Shown here one piece after another: positions 37,527-45,703 of a stretch of DNA of 64,000 bases. Source of the DNA: DATDAH01 sp963823495 (lineage in GTDB: Bacteria > Actinomycetota > Acidimicrobiia > Acidimicrobiales > DATDAH01); assembly GCA_963823495.1 (NCBI GenBank), contig CAWGLV010000001.1:2418001-2482000 (forward strand), given 5' to 3'. Positions within the stretch are counted from its first letter, which is position 1. Every line of letters starts with the position of its first letter. The translations under genes and the position numbers were made by a program. Below the pieces are notes generated by a model, which made no database searches, was not told the DNA's origin, and saw only the letters and a program-made list of their open reading frames with translations.

Positions 37527-39091
37527 GGCGTGGCCACCCGCTCGGTGGGCGAGGACGCTCCCGGCAGGGCCCGCCGGGCCAACCGTCGCAGTCCGTCGCG
37601 CTCCTCGGGCTGGAGCGCCGAGTGCCAGGCCGCGCCCACGTAGGCCAGCCCGCCCACCGCGGTGCCCAGGACGATGGTGACCAGGTCACCCAGCCCGACG
37701 GCGAGGATCCCGGCGACGCCGATCGCGCCGGACAACGCGGGCCGGAGGACCGGGGCGACCACCTCGTCCATGAAGACCCGGAGCGGGACGCCGATCTCGG
37801 TCAGGACGGCCCGCCCCAGCACCGGTGTGAGGACGACGGCGCTGATGAGGGTGGCGACGAACACACCGTTGAGCCCCAGTGGTCCGACCAGGAGCAGGCT
37901 GCCGGCGAGGTTGACCACGATGGCCAAGGCCGCGGCCCGCAGCACCGCGGTCGCTCGACCCACGCCGACCAGGAGCTCGGAGCCGACCTGCAGAGGTGAG
38001 CCCAGGCCCGTGTAGGCCAGGAGGAGCACCGCCGGCACCGCGGCGGTCGCGCCTTCGGGGCCGATCCAGACGCTGAGGAGGGGCACGATGAGCAGGGCCG
38101 GGACGAGGGTCGCGGGCACGGTGAGCAGTGTGGTGTACCGACTCCCGGTCAGCGCCAGGTCCCGGAGCTTGTGCCCGTCGCCTCGGCCCTTGATCCACGA
38201 CGCGCTCGGGACCACCGAGTAGGCCGATGCGCTCATGATGGCCATCGCGCCGTTCTGGATCTGCGCCGCGATCTCGACGACCGCCACGGCCGACGGGCCG
38301 AGGAGGATCCCCACGATCAAACGGTCCATGGTGCGGTGGATCACCCCGAGCGGCCGGAGGACGGCGATGGTCCGACCGTAGGCGACGAGGGTCGAGGCGG
38401 CCTGGCGGTCGAACCGCAGGGTCCGAAGCGACCGGTGGGCCTGGAGGACACCGAGGCTGAGACCCAGGGCGAGGACCGAACCGACCAGCGAGGCGATCGC
38501 CACCTGGCCGAGATCGCCGGTGAGCGCGGCGGTGGCCACCGCCGCGCCGATGGTGAGCGTCTTGCGGCCGGATTCGAGGCCCCGGGACAGGTCGACCCGT
38601 TGGAGGCCCTCCAGAGCGGACTGCACGCCCCGGTTGACCTGGTCGCTCACCGCCTGGGCCGCGGTGGCGACCACGGCCACCGCGAACACCGCGGTCAGGT
38701 CGTCGGGCACCTCGAACAGGCTCGGGAAGGCGAGCAGGCCGACGAGGGCGAGGAGGACCCCGCCGATCACCGCCAGCCCGAGGTACAGCAGCAGGCTGGT
38801 GCCGATCAGGCGGTCGATCGCCTCGTCGTCATCGACCGCGGCCTTCTCGGCGACGAAGCGGGTCGAGGCGGTGGTGAGGCCCAGGTCGCCCAGGGACAGC
38901 CAACCCGAGACGGCGGAGAAGGTCTGCAGCAGCGCCCACAGCCCGAACGCGTCGGGACCGAGACCCGCCAGGAGGGCGGGGACGGCCACGAGGGTCAGCA
39001 GGATCGTCCACAGGTTGCCGGCGCCGGTCGCCGCGGTGTTCAGCAGCACGCGACGCCGGTAGGGACGGCCCGGAGGAGAGGGAGGCGGCAC
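37523..39091 (-). CDS. Oligosaccharide flippase (Wzx/MATE-like)
   Basis: A 522-residue membrane protein with about 12 to 14 helices and the polysaccharide-transport pattern: LLNTAATGAGNLWTILLTLV at the start, GPDAFGLWALLQTFSAVSGW, and LGDLGLTTASTRFVAE. It would flip a lipid-linked oligosaccharide across the membrane. GTG 39091 has GGAG 6 to 7 bases upstream. It is divergent from the PhyH-like gene and shares about 100 bases of upstream DNA with it. Confidence 0.8.
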   Translation of the reverse strand: MPPPSPPGRPYRRRVLLNTAATGAGNLWTILLTLVAVPALLAGLGPDAFGLWALLQTFSAVSGWLSLGDLGLTTASTRFVAEKAAVDDDEAIDRLIGTSLLLYLGLAVIGGVLLALVGLLAFPSLFEVPDDLTAVFAVAVVATAAQAVSDQVNRGVQSALEGLQRVDLSRGLESGRKTLTIGAAVATAALTGDLGQVAIASLVGSVLALGLSLGVLQAHRSLRTLRFDRQAASTLVAYGRTIAVLRPLGVIHRTMDRLIVGILLGPSAVAVVEIAAQIQNGAMAIMSASAYSVVPSASWIKGRGDGHKLRDLALTGSRYTTLLTVPATLVPALLIVPLLSVWIGPEGATAAVPAVLLLAYTGLGSPLQVGSELLVGVGRATAVLRAAALAIVVNLAGSLLLVGPLGLNGVFVATLISAVVLTPVLGRAVLTEIGVPLRVFMDEVVAPVLRPALSGAIGVAGILAVGLGDLVTIVLGTAVGGLAYVGAAWHSALQPEERDGLRRLARRALPGASSPTERVATP

Positions 39092-39188
39092 CGTGACTCC
39101 ATCGGCACCCCGCCCCTCGAGTTCACCCTTCCACCCGGCCGCGGGAACAGCAGGTCAAGTGGGGGAGCGAGGTGCCGATCGGGAGGGG

Positions 39189-40154
39189 GTGACCCGAACC
39201 ACGCTCGAGCCGCTGCCCCGGCCGCGGCCCCAGCCGCTGCCGAGCACGCCCCGGGCGGTGTACGCGGGCCTGCGGCGGTTGCGGACCTGGGTGCCTCCGG
39301 TCAGCGACCGCGTGGCCCGCGCGCTGGCTCACCCCTTCGAAGGCCCCCACACGGGTGCCCTGCCCGCCGGGATCCTCGCCGCGGCGGATGCCGACCGCTC
39401 CCTGGCCACGCTGCGGCGGGACGGCTTCGTCGTCTTCCCCGAGCCCCTGCCTGCCGATCTGCTCGGGGATCTCCGCTCGGTCGGTGCCCGCCTCGACGCT
39501 CATCCCCGACCGGCCACGGGCCGCCCCCTCGGGCCGTTCGACCCCGACGAGCCGGGCATCCGCCGGGCGGACCTGATGGAGGTCGACCTCCTCGGCCAGC
39601 GGGCGGTGCAGCGCCTGGCCACCGACGAGTCCCTCCGGGTGTTCGCCGGCCGGTACCTGGCCTGCGATCCGGTCAACGACCTCGTGACCATGTGGTGGTC
39701 GGCGGCGGTGCCCGGCACGACGGACACATCGGTGACCGCCCAGCAGTTCCATGCCGATCTGGACCGCCTCCGCTTCGTCAAGTTCTTCGCCTACCTGACC
39801 GACGTCGGCCCCGACCAGGGCCCGCACGTGTACGTCCGCGGGTCACACCGGCGCCGGCCGGCCGCGTTGCGAGCCGACCGACGTTTCGGTGACGACGAGG
39901 TCCGGGCCCGGTACCCCGAGGCCGACCTCGTCCCGGTCGAGGGCCCGGCCGGCACCGTCTTCGCCGCCGACACCTCCGGCCTCCACAAGGGTCTGCCGCT
40001 GGTCCACGGGCAACGCCTGGTCGTCCAGGTGGAGTTCGCCTCGGGCCTCCTCGGTGCCCCGTACACATCGGTCCCCGCCACCACGTTCGGCGCCGAGCTG
40101 CGGCCGGTGCTCGAGCGCCATCCCTGGACCTACCGACGTTTCCTGGCCGGGTAG
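39189..40154 (+). CDS. Phytanoyl-CoA dioxygenase (PhyH)-like iron/2-oxoglutarate oxygenase
   Basis: A 321-residue putative non-haem iron oxygenase. The HxD motif is in QQFHADLDRLRFVKFF and the distal His in DTSGLHKGLPLVHGQR, where a downstream Arg could bind 2-oxoglutarate. GTG 39189 is chosen; GTG 39093 is in frame but would leave 1 base between it and the divergent flippase start, and the extra 32 residues are low-complexity. Such enzymes in glycan clusters can hydroxylate sugars or lipids; the substrate is unknown. Confidence 0.65.
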   Translation: MTRTTLEPLPRPRPQPLPSTPRAVYAGLRRLRTWVPPVSDRVARALAHPFEGPHTGALPAGILAAADADRSLATLRRDGFVVFPEPLPADLLGDLRSVGARLDAHPRPATGRPLGPFDPDEPGIRRADLMEVDLLGQRAVQRLATDESLRVFAGRYLACDPVNDLVTMWWSAAVPGTTDTSVTAQQFHADLDRLRFVKFFAYLTDVGPDQGPHVYVRGSHRRRPAALRADRRFGDDEVRARYPEADLVPVEGPAGTVFAADTSGLHKGLPLVHGQRLVVQVEFASGLLGAPYTSVPATTFGAELRPVLERHPWTYRRFLAG

Positions 40155-40220
40155 AGCCGACCGGTGCGACCCACGTCGGGGTCACTCATGATCGGGACAC
40201 CCGCTCCGACAGGTAGGACG

Positions 40221-41249
40221 ATGACCGAGAGCGTGAAACCCACGCCCGTCTCGGTGGTGCTGCCGACACTCGACGAGCGGGACTGCGTGGTGGACTGCCT
40301 CGCCTCGCTGCTCACCCAGGACTACGACGCCATCGAGGAGATCCTCGTGGTGGACGGTGGCTCGACCGACGGGACCACGGACCTCGCCCGGGGCCTCGAC
40401 GGCCGCGTGCGGGTCGTCGACAACCCCCGGACCACGGCGGCGGCGGCGATGAACATCGGCTTGGCCGAGGCCCGCCACGACCTGGTCGTGCGGGTCGACG
40501 CCCACACCGTGTACGCCCCCGACTACGTGCGTCGCTCGGTCGAGACCCTCGAGCGCAGCGGGGCCGCCATCGCCGGTGGGCCGATGCGCCCCGCCGGTCG
40601 CACCGCCTTCGGCCGGGCTGTCGCGGCCGTGACCAGCTCACCCATCGGGATCGGCAACGGCCGCTTCCACTACGCGACCGAGGCCTGCGACGTCGAGACC
40701 GTCTACCTCGGGACCTTCGACCGGCACACCGTGACCCAGGTCGGCGGCTACGACGAGGACGGCATCCAGTGGGCGGCCGAGGACCAGGAGTTGGCCTTCC
40801 GGGTCCGTCAGGCCGGCGGACGGATCCGGCTCGACCCCGCCATCTGCTCCTGGTACACGCCGCGGGAGACGCCCAAGGCGCTGTGGAAGCAGTACCGGAA
40901 CTACGGCGTGTGCAAGGCCTCCACGCTGGCCAAGCACGGGCGGCTGCCCTATCTCCGCCCGCTGGCCCCCGCCGCCATGGTCGCCGGCACCGTCGCCACC
41001 CTGGCCTACGGCGTGGCCACCCGCCGGCCCCTGCTCGCCGCCGCCCCGATCGTCGCCTACGCCGCCGGCGCCACCGCCGCCGGCCTCCACTTCGCCAAGG
41101 ACCCCGGCGTGGCGCCGCACCGTGCGGCCGCGGCCCTCACCATCTGCCACTGGGGCCATGGCATCGGCTTCCTCGGTGGCCTGACTCGCCTGCTCACGGG
41201 TCGAGGGTTCGACCGTCGTCCCCGGGGAGGTCGGCGTGCCCCAGCCTGA
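40221..41249 (+). CDS. Family 2 glycosyltransferase
   Basis: A 342-residue GT-A enzyme. It has VSVVLPTLDERDCVVDCLAS at the start, nucleotide-binding EILVVDGGSTDGT, and a VRVDAHTVY motif in the DxD position. WAAEDQELAFRVRQAGG matches the ExDxxL-type acceptor motif. The C-terminal 110 residues include two probable transmembrane helices, as in ExoA-like succinoglycan transferases. ATG 40221 follows AGGTAGG; upstream in-frame ATGs would put the catalytic start too far in. Its end overlaps the next gene by 14 bases. Confidence 0.85.
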   Translation: MTESVKPTPVSVVLPTLDERDCVVDCLASLLTQDYDAIEEILVVDGGSTDGTTDLARGLDGRVRVVDNPRTTAAAAMNIGLAEARHDLVVRVDAHTVYAPDYVRRSVETLERSGAAIAGGPMRPAGRTAFGRAVAAVTSSPIGIGNGRFHYATEACDVETVYLGTFDRHTVTQVGGYDEDGIQWAAEDQELAFRVRQAGGRIRLDPAICSWYTPRETPKALWKQYRNYGVCKASTLAKHGRLPYLRPLAPAAMVAGTVATLAYGVATRRPLLAAAPIVAYAAGATAAGLHFAKDPGVAPHRAAAALTICHWGHGIGFLGGLTRLLTGRGFDRRPRGGRRAPA

Positions 41250-42849
41250 CCGCCGTCGCCTCGGCGAGTACGCGGCCAAGGGCCGGGACCTCGGTCTGCG
41301 CACCCTGAACCGCGCCCCCGAGCAGCAGGAGGCCCGGGCGCTCGCCTCCACGGGCACGCCGTCGACCGGCGGCCCCCGGGTCCTCATCCTCAGTCCCCGG
41401 GGCTGGTCCTTCCACCTGCAGGTGGAAGGCACCCTCGGTCAGGCCCTGGCCGAGCGGGGCGCCGAGGTCCACGTCCTGACCTGTGGCGGTGACCTGCCCA
41501 TCTGTGACCGCAAGAACACCTGGCAGGGCCCGCCCCTGCCGTGTACCTCCTGCACCCGCTACACCGCGGGCTCGGTCACCGCCCACGGTCACCGCCACCA
41601 CCAGCTGAAGGCCGCCTGGGAGGCCGATCCGGGTGACGGCCTCCCCGAGCTCGACGGCATGGTCCTGGCCGACCTCGAGCGCTTCGAGCGCGGCGATCTA
41701 CCGCTCGGTGCCCTGACCGCCATCCCCGTGCGTTGGTTCCTGCTCAACAGTCAGCTGGAGGGCGATCCGCTCGCGCCGGCCACGGTCAGGGACTTCATCC
41801 GGGCCGGGGAGCTGGTGGCCCGCGGGGTCGACCGGGTGCTCGACGAGGTTCGGCCCGACGTCGTGCTCCTGCTCAACGGGCTCTTCTTCTTCGAGTCCAT
41901 CGCCTGGGAGCTGTGTCGCCGGAAGGGCATCGACGTGGTGACCTACGAGCGCGGGTTCCTCCCCGAGAACCTCGAGTTCCGCCGCGACACGCCGGCCTGT
42001 CGTCACGACATGGGCGCCCTGTGGGACCAGCTGGCGGAGCGCCCGCTGACCGCCGAGGAGGACGCCCGCCTCGACAGCTACCTCGACGGCCGTCGGGACC
42101 GTCCGCACCCGATCTATGACTTCTGGGCCGGCTCGTCCGACGAGGCTCCCGAGCGCCGTCCGGGCGCCCGCCTGATCGCCGCCTTCTCCAACGTCACCTG
42201 GGACTCGGCCGTGCTGGGGACCCAGCGGGCCTTTCCGTCGGTCAAGGCCTGGTTGGACGCCGTCGTCGCGCTGGCCTGGCGCCGACCCGAGGACGACGTC
42301 GTCCTGCGGGTCCACCCGGCCGAGACCCGCTCGTGGGGCAAACAGACCCGGGAGCCGGTCGAGGAGCACCTGGCCCGGGCCCACCCGGAGCTGCCCCCCA
42401 ACCTCCTGGTCATCGGGGCCGAGGATCCCCGGCGGTCCTACCCCCTGATGGATGCCTGCGACCTCGGCCTGGTCCTCACCTCGACCACCGGCCTCGAGCT
42501 GGCCCTGATGGGCAAGCCGGTCGTGGTCTCCGGCATGGTGCACTACGCGGAACGAGGCTTCACCCTGGACCCGTCCTCGCCCGAGGAGTTCCACAAGATG
42601 GTCGACGGGGTCCTGGACCGGCCCGACGAGGTCGAGGCCCACGTGGACCTGGCCCGGCGGTACGCCAACGGCTTGTTCCACGTGTGGCCCGTCCGCTTCC
42701 CCCACGTGAGCGAGCCCTACCCCGGCCTGGCCCGCATCCGGGCCCGGCACCGCTCGGAGCTGGCCGAAGGCGCCGATCCCGACCTGGATCGCATCTGCCG
42801 GGGGATCCTCGAGGGCGGGGAGTTCCTGCCCGACCTCGACTCGGCCTGA
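41236..42849 (+). CDS. Capsule-polysaccharide-type GT-B glycosyltransferase-like protein
   Basis: A 537-residue cytosolic protein. PRVLILSPRGWSFHLQVEGT and LGQALAERGAEVHVLTCGG look like the N-terminal Rossmann half of a GT-B enzyme. The C-terminal half has CDLGLVLTSTTGLELALMGK, similar to the donor-sugar-binding loop of KpsC/KpsS-type capsule proteins. A CxxC pair (LPCTSCTRYTAG) is unusual. GTG 41236 overlaps the family 2 transferase, so both act in one transcript. It is convergent with pseF, which makes it a candidate for transferring the nonulosonic acid; that is inference only. Confidence 0.6.
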   Translation: MPQPDRRRLGEYAAKGRDLGLRTLNRAPEQQEARALASTGTPSTGGPRVLILSPRGWSFHLQVEGTLGQALAERGAEVHVLTCGGDLPICDRKNTWQGPPLPCTSCTRYTAGSVTAHGHRHHQLKAAWEADPGDGLPELDGMVLADLERFERGDLPLGALTAIPVRWFLLNSQLEGDPLAPATVRDFIRAGELVARGVDRVLDEVRPDVVLLLNGLFFFESIAWELCRRKGIDVVTYERGFLPENLEFRRDTPACRHDMGALWDQLAERPLTAEEDARLDSYLDGRRDRPHPIYDFWAGSSDEAPERRPGARLIAAFSNVTWDSAVLGTQRAFPSVKAWLDAVVALAWRRPEDDVVLRVHPAETRSWGKQTREPVEEHLARAHPELPPNLLVIGAEDPRRSYPLMDACDLGLVLTSTTGLELALMGKPVVVSGMVHYAERGFTLDPSSPEEFHKMVDGVLDRPDEVEAHVDLARRYANGLFHVWPVRFPHVSEPYPGLARIRARHRSELAEGADPDLDRICRGILEGGEFLPDLDSA

Positions 42850-42867
42850 CCCGACCCCTGGCCGGGC

Positions 42868-43596
42868 TCAGCGAACGGGCTTCTGGGGCAGGGTGCGGTT
42901 GATCGCCGCCAGCTCCGGCTCCCGCAGCAGGCGGGCGACCGCCGCTTCGCCGGTCACCTCGGGGTCGTCCTCGAACAGGCGGCGGAGCAGCTCGTAGTCC
43001 TCGGGGTGGTCGAGGGTCAGCCGGAGCTCCGGGTGGTGCTGGGGCGCGGGGACCTCGACGAAGCGGACCCGGTAGCGCTCGGGGTCCTCGTACAGGCCGA
43101 GGGTCACGTGCTCGCGCTGGGGCCCGTCCAGGGTGGCGGGGTCGATGGCCTCGAAGGTCGACCGCCGGACCAGCTCCACGGGCAGGCCGCGGGTCACGTC
43201 CTCGTTGCGGACGGCCACGAGGTCGAGGTCCGGCGCGGTGTGGGCGAGCAGGTGGCGGGCCAAGGCGCTGCTGAGGAGCGGGCAATCGGCGGTCACCCGG
43301 GCGAACCAGGGAGTCGGGAGCACCCGGGGGTCGGCCAGTGCCAGGCGGAAGCGGGCGAAGACGTCCTCCAGGGGGCCCCGCACGCAGAGGGTGTCGAGCT
43401 CGGCGCACGCGGCCTCGACGGCGTCGTCATCGGCCCCCGTGGAGGTGCAGACGACGACCTGGCGGGCGAACTCGCCGGCCCGGGCCACGACGTGGGCCAG
43501 GACGGGGCGACCGCCGAGCGGACGCAGGACCTTGCCGGGAAGGCGGGTCGAGCTGGTGCGGGCCTGGATGACGGCGACGACCTCGGGATCAGCCAT
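42868..43596 (-). CDS. pseF: CMP-pseudaminic acid cytidylyltransferase-like protein (PseF/SpsF)
   Basis: Predicted to activate the finished nonulosonic acid with CTP. The 242-residue protein starts AVIQARTSSTRLPGKVLRPL, the nucleotide-binding signature of SpsF/NeuA-type transferases. RVTADCPLLSS contains the metal-binding Asp. It overlaps pseG by 8 bases and is the last gene of the leftward Pse operon. SpsF-like enzymes also occur with other sugars, so the substrate rests on context. Confidence 0.78.
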   Translation of the reverse strand: MADPEVVAVIQARTSSTRLPGKVLRPLGGRPVLAHVVARAGEFARQVVVCTSTGADDDAVEAACAELDTLCVRGPLEDVFARFRLALADPRVLPTPWFARVTADCPLLSSALARHLLAHTAPDLDLVAVRNEDVTRGLPVELVRRSTFEAIDPATLDGPQREHVTLGLYEDPERYRVRFVEVPAPQHHPELRLTLDHPEDYELLRRLFEDDPEVTGEAAVARLLREPELAAINRTLPQKPVR

Positions 43597-44635
43597 CGGT
43601 CAGGGCCCCCATGGCGTCGACGACCCGCCGGGCGCCGCGGCCGTCGACGATCACGCGGCCGACCGACGTCATCGCGCCGCGCCTCCCGGGGTCGGCGGCC
43701 AGGGCCTCGACCTCGGCGACCAGGCGAGCAGGATCCAGGTCGCCGGGGGCCCCGAGGGCGACCAGCGCCCCCCGATCACCGAGCTCGTCGACGACTTGGC
43801 GCTGCCGGGGATTGCGGCTGAAGCTCAGGGTGACGACCTCCATGAACAGAAGCTCCCACAGGGCCCCACCCGCGGCGACGACGGCCAGGTCACACGCGGC
43901 CATCAGCCCCGCCATGTCATCGACGCCGGCGAGGAGCCGGAAGCGGGGGTCGTCCTCGGCGGCGGCCGGAGGGCGGGCGTGGGCCCCCACGACCACCTCG
44001 ATCCGCCAGTCGGGGCCGAGCGCACCCAGGGCGTCGACCACCAGGGCGGTGGACCCGTCGGGATCACTCCCCCCGAGGAACACCAACAGGTGACGGGCAT
44101 CGGCGACGGGGGAGCGGCCGCGGCCCCCGACGGCGAGGAACGCGGGGCGGAGCATGATGTGCTCGGGGCCGAGCAGGAGCCGGGAACGATCGGCTCCTGG
44201 GTACAGGTCGGCGGACGCGCCGAGGTTCTGGTTCAGGACCAGGTCGACACCGCCGGAGTCGGCTCGGCCGAAGTCGTCCACGTGGAGCACTCGGGTCCCC
44301 GGGGCCCGGACCGCGGCCAGGTAGTCCGCCGCGAACTGCTCGCCGTCGACGGCCAGCCAGGCGACGCCCCGGTCGGCCGCCGCCGCCCGGGTCGCCTCGG
44401 CGTCGGCCACTGATCCGGCGGGGCCGGCGACGGGCAGCACGGTGGCGGCGAGCTCGTTCAACTCCGCCTCGACCCCTTCGGTGCCTCCGGCGGTGGCCAG
44501 GGCCACCCTGCCCCCTGCCGCGGCCCATGCATGACCGAGGGCGAGACCGCGCATGAGATGGCCCAGGCCCCTCGACGCGTCGCCGTCGGCCCGGATGAGG
44601 AGCTCGCCGGGGTCGGCCACGGCGTCGGCGCTCAC
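43589..44635 (-). CDS. pseG: UDP-2,4-diacetamido-2,4,6-trideoxy-beta-L-altropyranose hydrolase (PseG)
   Basis: Removes UDP from the Pse precursor sugar. It has 348 residues with a GT-B-like hydrolase fold. The family signature is LLIRADGDASRGLGHLMRGL, with the conserved His in GHLMR. LLVFLGGSDPDGSTALVVDA and DLAVVAAGGALWELLFM form the nucleotide-binding half. GTG 44635 overlaps the pseI stop (GTGA). Confidence 0.83.
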   Translation of the reverse strand: MSADAVADPGELLIRADGDASRGLGHLMRGLALGHAWAAAGGRVALATAGGTEGVEAELNELAATVLPVAGPAGSVADAEATRAAAADRGVAWLAVDGEQFAADYLAAVRAPGTRVLHVDDFGRADSGGVDLVLNQNLGASADLYPGADRSRLLLGPEHIMLRPAFLAVGGRGRSPVADARHLLVFLGGSDPDGSTALVVDALGALGPDWRIEVVVGAHARPPAAAEDDPRFRLLAGVDDMAGLMAACDLAVVAAGGALWELLFMEVVTLSFSRNPRQRQVVDELGDRGALVALGAPGDLDPARLVAEVEALAADPGRRGAMTSVGRVIVDGRGARRVVDAMGALTDG

Positions 44636-45690
44636 TCCGGGGAGAGCAGGTCCCAGGCGAACGGCGTGCCCCGCTCGATGTCCCGACCGGCCCGCTGGCC
44701 CACGACCTCGGCCAGGTGCCGGGGGGCCAGGCCCGTGCCCGGTCGGATGGAGCGGACGTTGTCGGTGGTGAAAGGCTCACCGGCCCGCACCGGCTCGACG
44801 ACGAAGAGCGACCGGCGCATCTCGACGTTGGCCAGCTCGGCGTCGGCGGGGCCGACCCGGGCATGGCCGAGGACGGTCTCGGCCCGGCGCACGTCGGCGA
44901 CCATGACCGCCAGCTCGTCGGGCTCGATCGAGAAGTGGCTGTCCACGCCGCCGGCGGCCCGATCCAGGGTGACGTGCTTCTCGATCACGCAGGCCCCCAG
45001 GGCAACGGCCACGACAGGGGCCACCAGGCCCGTGCTGTGGTCCGACAGCCCGACCGGTCGCCCGAAGGCCGCGGCCAACGCCGGGATGGAGCGCAGGTTC
45101 ATCGAGTCGTCCGGGGCCGGGTAGCTGCTGGTGCAGTGCAGGAGGACGATGTCCTGGGCGCCCGCGCGGTCGAGCACCCGGAGGGCGTGGGCGATCTCCT
45201 CCTGGTGGGCCATGCCCGTGGACATGATGATGGGCTTCTTGGACTCGGCGATGTCCTCGAGGAAGCCGTCGTCGACCAGCTCGCAGGAGGCCACCTTGTG
45301 CACCGGCGAGCCGAGCTCGTCGAGCAGACGGACCGCCTCGGCGTCGAAGGGGCTGGAGAACATCGTGATCCCGGCCGCCTCGGCTGCGGCGAAGAGGGCT
45401 TCGTGCCAGTCCCAGGGAGTGCTGCCCTCCTGGTAGAGGTCGTACAACGTGCGTCCGCCCCACGGCCCGGCGCCGGGCACCACGAACTCGGGACGATCGC
45501 TGTCGATGGTGAGGCTGTCGGGGGTGTAGGTCTGCAGCTTGATGGCGTCCGCGCCGGCCTCCGCCGCGGCCTGCACCGTCTCGATGGCCCGCCCGAGGTC
45601 GCCGCCGTGGTTGCCGGAGAGCTCGGCCACCAGCCACACCGGGCACCCGGAACCGATCAGACGGTCGCCGATCTGGATCACGCCATCCAT
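44632..45690 (-). CDS. pseI: Pseudaminic acid synthase (PseI/NeuB family)
   Basis: Condenses phosphoenolpyruvate with the free altropyranose to give the nine-carbon acid. It has 352 residues. The NeuB barrel shows VAELSGNHGGDLGRAIETV, AGADAIKLQTYTPDSL, KVASCEL and GLSDHSTG. The C-terminal SAF domain (about 290-352) has RSLFVVEPVRAGEPFTTDNV. ATG 45690 is preferred over an in-frame TTG at 45699, which lies within a TAGGTT promoter-like box. The neighbours PseB, C, H and G favour pseudaminic acid over sialic or legionaminic acid. Confidence 0.85.
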   Translation of the reverse strand: MDGVIQIGDRLIGSGCPVWLVAELSGNHGGDLGRAIETVQAAAEAGADAIKLQTYTPDSLTIDSDRPEFVVPGAGPWGGRTLYDLYQEGSTPWDWHEALFAAAEAAGITMFSSPFDAEAVRLLDELGSPVHKVASCELVDDGFLEDIAESKKPIIMSTGMAHQEEIAHALRVLDRAGAQDIVLLHCTSSYPAPDDSMNLRSIPALAAAFGRPVGLSDHSTGLVAPVVAVALGACVIEKHVTLDRAAGGVDSHFSIEPDELAVMVADVRRAETVLGHARVGPADAELANVEMRRSLFVVEPVRAGEPFTTDNVRSIRPGTGLAPRHLAEVVGQRAGRDIERGTPFAWDLLSPE

Positions 45691-45697
45691 CGTGGTC

Positions 45698-45703
45698 AAC
45701 CTA
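45698..45703 (-). promoter_or_regulatory. Internal -10 box TAGGTT before pseI
   Basis: Minus-strand TAGGTT overlaps the stop of the preceding gene and lies 7 bases before ATG 45690. It may give pseI-pseG-pseF a second, leaderless promoter. Confidence 0.35.
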
